Source: JBMNNU01 sp050942695
GTDB lineage: Bacteria > Chloroflexota > UBA6077
Assembly (NCBI GenBank): GCA_050942695.1
Contig: JBMNNU010000210.1
Coordinates: 1 to 5,720, forward strand
Reading direction: 5' to 3'
Length of the DNA stretch: 5,720 nt
Shown here: piece by piece, positions 1-3,284 of the stretch
Layout of the letters: each line of letters opens with the position of its first letter
Numbering within the stretch: the first letter of the stretch is position 1
The notes under the pieces: model-generated
What the model saw: the letters and a program-made list of their open reading frames with translations, nothing else
Databases searched by the model: none
Told to the model about the DNA's origin: nothing
Program-made: the position numbers and the translations under genes

Positions 1-8
1 CAAATTAG

Positions 9-1463
9 TTAGTTGCGGTAGTCCTGGGTGAGATCCCAGTCCTCGACCACCCACCAACTGCGATCCAGCTTCACACCCCTGGATTCCGCATCCTGAATGG
101 CGCGATCCAGCTCAGCGTTTTCCCGCTGTTCGAGGTCCCTGAGAGCCTCTTCCCAATCGGTGATCTGGCCGGTGTACACACCCTCCAGGATGTTCTGGAT
201 GTTCGGCATTGTGGCGTTAGTCTTAACCTCGTTCATCTCAGGATGTTTCAGGTTCTGAGCAGGGCCAAGCTTGGTCCCCTCCTGAGCCAGCTCCATGTAC
301 TGAGCGAACTGCGGTGTCTTGGCGTACTCGAGCTTGTTCACATCCGGTTGAGCCCGCAGGCCGTGGTTGGCTTGTACCCATCGAGTAGCGGCCTCCTTGG
401 AGTTGAGCCACTCGAACCATAGCCAGGCTTCCTCGGGATGCTCAGTGGTAGCGGAGATGCCCCAACCCTGTCCACCAGGAGATCGGTAGAAGTAGCTGGC
501 CTTCTCCTCACCCTGATGCGGCAGATCAACGACCATGTAGTCCTTGAAGTCAGGATGGGTCTTCTCCCACCCGCTCTGAATCCATACACCACCAACGGTC
601 ATGGCGAACTGGCCATCAGCGAAAGCCGCACGAGCCATCTCGTCGTCCATAGACATGGCGTTGGGGATGATGCTGCCATCCTCCTTCATGCCCATGAAGA
701 ACTCGATCCACTCACCGTACACCGGGTTGCTGGCCCAAACGTGCTTGCCTACTCGCGCGTCGAAGCCCGCGCCGGCGTCTGCGGCGCCGCTATTCTGGAC
801 CATCCACAGATGCCACGGCAGAATGAACTTCTGCTTGTTGCCGAAGCCATAACCGTAGTACCTGCCGTTGCCTTTCTCGGTGATGATCCTAGCGTACTCC
901 CTAACCTCTTCCCAGGTCTTGGGAACCTTCACATCGCCGTTCTCGTCCACCAGACCGGCTTCCTCGAACAGCTTGGTGTTGATGTAGAACTGAAGCCATG
1001 GAGCCGGACCCTCGTAGGGAGCGGTGTATAGCTTGCCGTCGAATATGTTGGCTCCCTCGGCGAAGGCCTCAGGCGCATACTGAGATTTCCACTCATCGGT
1101 TGCCCACTCGTTCAGCGGGAGCAACCAACCCTGCTTAACCTGATCGATCAGCTTTGGCTTCTCAGGGATCAGGAACACATCAGGAGCGGTTCCACTCTTG
1201 ATGGCAAACTGAAGTAGCTCAGGGTACTTGTCTACCACTTGGGTGGTTTTCTTGATCTTGATATTGGGGTGGGCTTTCTCGAACAGCTCGATCTCTTTAT
1301 CGATAGTGGAACCTTGCGTTACCCACCAGTCCCAATATTCGATAGTGACCTGCTCTCCGGAATCCCCGCCCATGTTGAACGGGTTGAACCCGCCAAAGAT
1401 CACAGCCGCGATCGCCAGTACAGCGACAACAGCGGCAATCGGCGTAAAGACAGCCCTCGTCAA
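9..1463 (-). CDS. Extracellular solute-binding protein of a CUT1-type sugar ABC transporter
   Basis: The product is a 484-residue family 1 extracellular solute-binding protein that should capture a sugar or oligosaccharide outside the membrane and deliver it to ABC permeases. I chose the TTG at 1463..1461 because a perfect AAGGAGG lies 5 nt upstream; an in-frame TTG at 1532 has no comparable site. The N-terminus (MTRAVFTPIAAVVAVLAIAA) is a basic residue followed by a hydrophobic stretch to about residue 25. It has no lipobox cysteine, so it is a signal peptide or an uncleaved anchor rather than a lipoprotein signal. The mature part begins with VTIEYWDWW, followed by the typical FEKAHPNIKIK and GTAPDVFLI segments near residues 60 to 95. 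Aromatic residues are frequent, as in sugar binders. The C-terminal repeat-like helices (DWEEALRDLEQ) also fit the family. Permease genes are not in the window and may follow beyond position 1. The family is clear; the substrate is unknown. Confidence 0.9.
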   Translation of the reverse strand: MTRAVFTPIAAVVAVLAIAAVIFGGFNPFNMGGDSGEQVTIEYWDWWVTQGSTIDKEIELFEKAHPNIKIKKTTQVVDKYPELLQFAIKSGTAPDVFLIPEKPKLIDQVKQGWLLPLNEWATDEWKSQYAPEAFAEGANIFDGKLYTAPYEGPAPWLQFYINTKLFEEAGLVDENGDVKVPKTWEEVREYARIITEKGNGRYYGYGFGNKQKFILPWHLWMVQNSGAADAGAGFDARVGKHVWASNPVYGEWIEFFMGMKEDGSIIPNAMSMDDEMARAAFADGQFAMTVGGVWIQSGWEKTHPDFKDYMVVDLPHQGEEKASYFYRSPGGQGWGISATTEHPEEAWLWFEWLNSKEAATRWVQANHGLRAQPDVNKLEYAKTPQFAQYMELAQEGTKLGPAQNLKHPEMNEVKTNATMPNIQNILEGVYTGQITDWEEALRDLEQRENAELDRAIQDAESRGVKLDRSWWVVEDWDLTQDYRN

Positions 1464-1468
1464 CTCAG

Positions 1469-1475
1469 CCTCCTT
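1469..1475 (-). promoter_or_regulatory. Ribosome binding site deciding the TTG start of the binding-protein gene
   Basis: Read on the minus strand, AAGGAGG at 1475..1469 is a full match to the anti-Shine-Dalgarno sequence. It is separated by CTGAG from the TTG codon at 1463..1461. This spacing is optimal, and it places the hydrophobic signal segment directly at the N-terminus, which supports the shorter protein. Confidence 0.85.
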
Positions 1476-1520
1476 ACTAGATGGTGCAGCGAGAATCCCG
1501 CGTCTTTGCGGGTATAGAAC

Positions 1521-1587
1521 GCCCTGGACCAATTCCGTTTGGAAAAGGCGCAGCCCTCACGCTCGCCCAGATGGGCGATTCCAGGGC
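1521..1587 (-). ncRNA. Candidate three-way-junction RNA element in the leader
   Basis: On the minus-strand transcript, a 7-bp closing helix pairs GCCCUGG (1587..1581) with CCAGGGC (1527..1521). Inside it are a hairpin CGCCCA-UC-UGGGCG (1577..1564, whose last pair would open to give a workable loop) and a second hairpin CCUUUUCC-AAAC-GGAAUUGG (1548..1529) with two U-U mismatches in the stem. The two hairpins are joined by a 15-nt purine-rich linker. The element ends about 58 nt before the start codon. It resembles the architecture of a cis-regulatory RNA, but I recognise no known family and it could be chance pairing. Confidence 0.3.
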
Positions 1588-1746
1588 AACAACTGACGTT
1601 TTGAGGAATACTCATGGCTTCTGCCTTTCATCCAGCGTCGACGGCAAGAAGGCGCTGGGATAAGCAAGCGGTTGCGTTGCACAGAACCGCACAGCTTAAC
1701 ATTACGAGATATTAGACTATAACATAGCTAACATCTGCGTATGGCG

Positions 1747-1776
1747 ATTATAGCACTTGACAATAATAGTTGACAA
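1747..1776 (-). promoter_or_regulatory. Leftward sigma-70-type promoter with extended -10
   Basis: On the minus strand TTGTCA (1776..1771, 5/6 to the -35 consensus) is followed after 18 nt by TATAAT (1752..1747), a perfect -10 box. TGC directly before it gives the extended -10 form TGnTATAAT. It faces the solute-binding protein gene. Its -35 box overlaps the -35 box of the rightward promoter on the other strand. Confidence 0.6.
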
Positions 1777-1799
1777 TAAGTATGGCCAGGGCTTACGAT
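1770..1799 (+). promoter_or_regulatory. Rightward sigma-70-type promoter for the ATPase gene
   Basis: TTGACA (1770..1775) is a perfect -35 box. After an 18-nt spacer comes TACGAT (1794..1799), a 4/6 match to the -10 consensus. A second TTGACA lies at 1757..1762, part of a direct repeat of TTGACAATAA at 1757..1766 and 1770..1779. Transcription would start near 1806, giving a leader of about 200 nt before the ATPase start codon. Confidence 0.5.
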
Positions 1800-1808
1800 T
1801 ATCCGGTA

Positions 1809-1824
1809 CGGTGGATTACCACCG
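1809..1824. promoter_or_regulatory. Perfect inverted repeat at the rightward start point, candidate operator
   Basis: CGGTGG-ATTA-CCACCG is a perfect 6-bp inverted repeat with a 4-nt centre. It begins a few bases after the predicted start of the rightward transcript, a position where a repressor would block initiation or where a 5' hairpin would cap the mRNA. No regulator gene is in the window, so the role is a guess. Confidence 0.25.
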
Positions 1825-1902
1825 CTTCCAGAAACGATACCAGCACTAGTGGTCCGACACAGTGATCGTGACAGGTTACTGAAAGTAGTCTTCCGGGGAC
1901 TG

Positions 1903-1949
1903 GCGGCCAAGATGGCCGCGCTCCCAGCATAGGTCGCTCACGCGACCTA
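1903..1949. repeat. Two adjacent hairpins in the ATPase leader, possibly a REP-like intergenic repeat
   Basis: The first hairpin is GCGGCCA-AGA-TGGCCGC (1903..1919), a perfect 7-bp stem. The second is TAGGTCGC-TCAC-GCGACCTA (1930..1949), a perfect 8-bp stem followed by GAAAAA. Neither is followed by a T tract in either direction, so they are not ordinary terminators. The form 'GCGGnnnAGATnnnCCGCGCTCCCAG' reminds me of dispersed palindromic repeats common in bacterial intergenic DNA, but copy number cannot be checked here. A leader regulatory role is the alternative. Confidence 0.4.
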
Positions 1950-2006
1950 GAAAAACCACTGGGGCGGAGTACTAGCTCAACAAGCCACCATTCAGGAGTT
2001 TCACAC

Positions 2007-3110
2007 ATGGCGCGTGTCCTTTTAGAAAATGTGACGAAGAAGTTCGGCTCTACCAAAGCTGTAGATAACCTATCCATCGAAATCCAGGACAAGGAGTTCC
2101 TTGTGCTGGTTGGTCCCTCAGGCTGCGGTAAAAGCACTACCCTGCGAATGATTGCCGGCCTGGAAGAGATAACAGAGGGCAACATCTACATCGGCGACCG
2201 GCTGGTCAACGAAGTTGCGCCCAAGGACAGAGATATCGCTATGGTGTTCCAGAGCTACGCTCTCTACCCCCACATGAGCGTCTTCGACAACCTGGCCTTT
2301 GGACTTCGCCTGCGAGGCACTCCCAAGGAAGAGTTGGAGCGGAGAGTCAAGGAGGCCGCGGCTGTCCTGGGCATCGAGGAGCTATTAAACCGCAAGCCAA
2401 AGCAGCTTTCGGGTGGACAGAGGCAGCGAGTTGCGCTGGGTAGGGCTATCGTCCGCGAGCCTAAGGTGTTCCTGATGGACGAGCCTCTCTCCAACCTGGA
2501 TGCCAAACTGCGAGTCCAGACAAGGGCAGAGCTGATCAAGCTGCACCAGAGACTTCAGACTACAGTCGTCTACGTAACCCACGACCAGGTGGAGGCGATG
2601 ACCATGGGCAGCCGGATCGCGGTCATGAAGGATGGTTTGCTCCAGCAGTTGGACACCCCCCAGAACCTCTACGACCACCCTGCCAACGCCTTCGTTGGAG
2701 CGTTCATCGGCTCCCCGGCCATGAACTTCTTCCGGGCTAGGCTGGATAGAAGCGAAGGGGAGGTATACCTCCAGGCCGAAGGATTCCGGCTCCAACTGCC
2801 CCCCGATTACACTAGAGAGATCGGTATCGGCGCAGGTAGGGAGGTTTCCCTGGGCATCCGCCCTGAGCATATCGTGGAGGTCATGCCCGGCGAGGCATCC
2901 GACAGCACCATTAAAGCCTCGTTGGAGGTTGCGGAGAATTTGGGTAGCGAATCGATACTCACCCTACGTATCGGCAACACCAACCTCGTGTCCCGATCGC
3001 CCTACAGGCCTAACCGGCGCCCAGGCGAGACGTTGGAGCTGGCAGTCGATACCTCGCGCATCCACCTCTTCGACATCGAAGAAGGGATGACTTTGCGGAG
3101 AGCTGCGTAG
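2007..3110 (+). CDS. Sugar ABC transporter ATP-binding protein, MalK/UgpC type
   Basis: This 367-residue ATPase hydrolyses ATP on the cytoplasmic face to power sugar import through CUT1-family permeases. All motifs are intact: Walker A GPSGCGKST (36..44), Q-loop Gln82 in VFQSYALYPHM, signature LSGGQRQRVALGRA (134..147), Walker B VFLMDEP (154..160, catalytic Glu159), D-loop SNLD (162..165) and switch His192 in VTHDQVEAMTMG. The rest (about 240..367), including LGIRPEHI at 282..289, is the MalK-type OB/TOBE domain that sets this subfamily apart from short ATPases. The length matches MalK, UgpC and MsmX proteins. The ATG at 2007 has AGGAG at 1994..1998, 8 nt upstream. Such ATPases are often shared between several sugar transporters, so pairing with the divergent binding protein is likely but not proven. 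I give no gene symbol because malK, ugpC and msmX cannot be told apart here. Confidence 0.96.
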   Translation: MARVLLENVTKKFGSTKAVDNLSIEIQDKEFLVLVGPSGCGKSTTLRMIAGLEEITEGNIYIGDRLVNEVAPKDRDIAMVFQSYALYPHMSVFDNLAFGLRLRGTPKEELERRVKEAAAVLGIEELLNRKPKQLSGGQRQRVALGRAIVREPKVFLMDEPLSNLDAKLRVQTRAELIKLHQRLQTTVVYVTHDQVEAMTMGSRIAVMKDGLLQQLDTPQNLYDHPANAFVGAFIGSPAMNFFRARLDRSEGEVYLQAEGFRLQLPPDYTREIGIGAGREVSLGIRPEHIVEVMPGEASDSTIKASLEVAENLGSESILTLRIGNTNLVSRSPYRPNRRPGETLELAVDTSRIHLFDIEEGMTLRRAA

Positions 3111-3115
3111 ACTAC

Positions 3116-3258
3116 TGACCGCTGCATAGGTATCTAAAGGCGGGTCCAGGGCACTCAACGCGAGCGAGCACAGCGTTGAGGCCTGGCGGGCGTAAACGTG
3201 CCAGAGGGCACGTTTACGGGGGTGTCCCCAATAAAATTACCTGTCTATGCAGAGGTCA
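3116..3258. mobile_element. MITE-like imperfect palindromic element with 14-bp terminal inverted repeats
   Basis: The ends are TGACCGCTGCATAG (3116..3129) and CTATGCAGAGGTCA (3245..3258), which are inverted copies matching at 13 of 14 positions. Between them lie two hairpins: CTCAACGC/GCGTTGAG (3154..3180) and a perfect 12-bp stem CGTAAACGTGCC-AGAG-GGCACGTTTACG (3191..3218). GGGCAC (3149..3154) can also pair with GUGUCC (3222..3227). The element is about 143 bp, has no coding capacity and starts 5 bases after the ATPase stop codon. I see no convincing target-site duplication. It fills almost the whole gap between the ATPase and GH94-like genes. It could be a nonautonomous transposon, a REP-type palindrome, or an RNA structure that stabilises or terminates the upstream transcript. 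Confidence 0.55.
3191..3218. other. Perfect 12-bp hairpin between the ATPase and GH94-like genes
   Basis: CGTAAACGTGCC and GGCACGTTTACG form an uninterrupted 12-bp stem with an AGAG loop. It is the strongest single hairpin in the window. It is followed by GGGGGTGTCCCC and then AATAAAATT, not by a T run, so it is not a classical intrinsic terminator. It may slow exonucleases or reduce read-through from the ATPase gene into the next gene. Confidence 0.6.
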
Positions 3259-3284
3259 ATAATACTCATAACCATGAGGAATCA

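Larger units (their letters stand above)
1464..1740 (-). promoter_or_regulatory. Long structured 5' leader of the binding-protein gene
   Basis: If transcription starts about 7 nt after the -10 box at 1752..1747, the mRNA has a leader of roughly 275 nt. I see no good small gene in it. It holds several inverted repeats: TTAGaCTAT/ATAGcTAA at 1712..1731 (a possible operator just after the start point), GCGGTT/AACCGC at 1668..1690, CCAGCG/CGCTGG at 1632..1658, a nested set at 1521..1587, and CCCGC/GCGGG at 1497..1512. Six-base stems are expected by chance in such a stretch, so only the nested set is listed separately. I do not recognise a known riboswitch class. Confidence 0.4.

Noticed and set aside
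438..1031. Open frame of 197 codons on plus, opposite the binding-protein gene
   Set aside because: It is antisense to a clearly conserved protein, its translation has no recognisable domain, and no good ribosome binding site precedes it.
1464..1532. Upstream TTG at 1532 as start of the binding protein (507 residues)
   Set aside because: It would add 23 polar residues before the signal segment and lacks a Shine-Dalgarno sequence, whereas the TTG at 1463 has a perfect one.
1844..1851. CACTAGTG palindrome as an operator
   Set aside because: An 8-bp palindrome alone is expected by chance, and its imperfect flanks give no longer symmetric site.
3191..3218. Rho-independent terminator after the ATPase gene
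   Set aside because: The stem is strong, but it is followed on plus by GGGGGTGTCCCC and A-rich sequence rather than a T run, and on minus by CCCGCCAGG. It is kept only as a hairpin inside a palindromic element.
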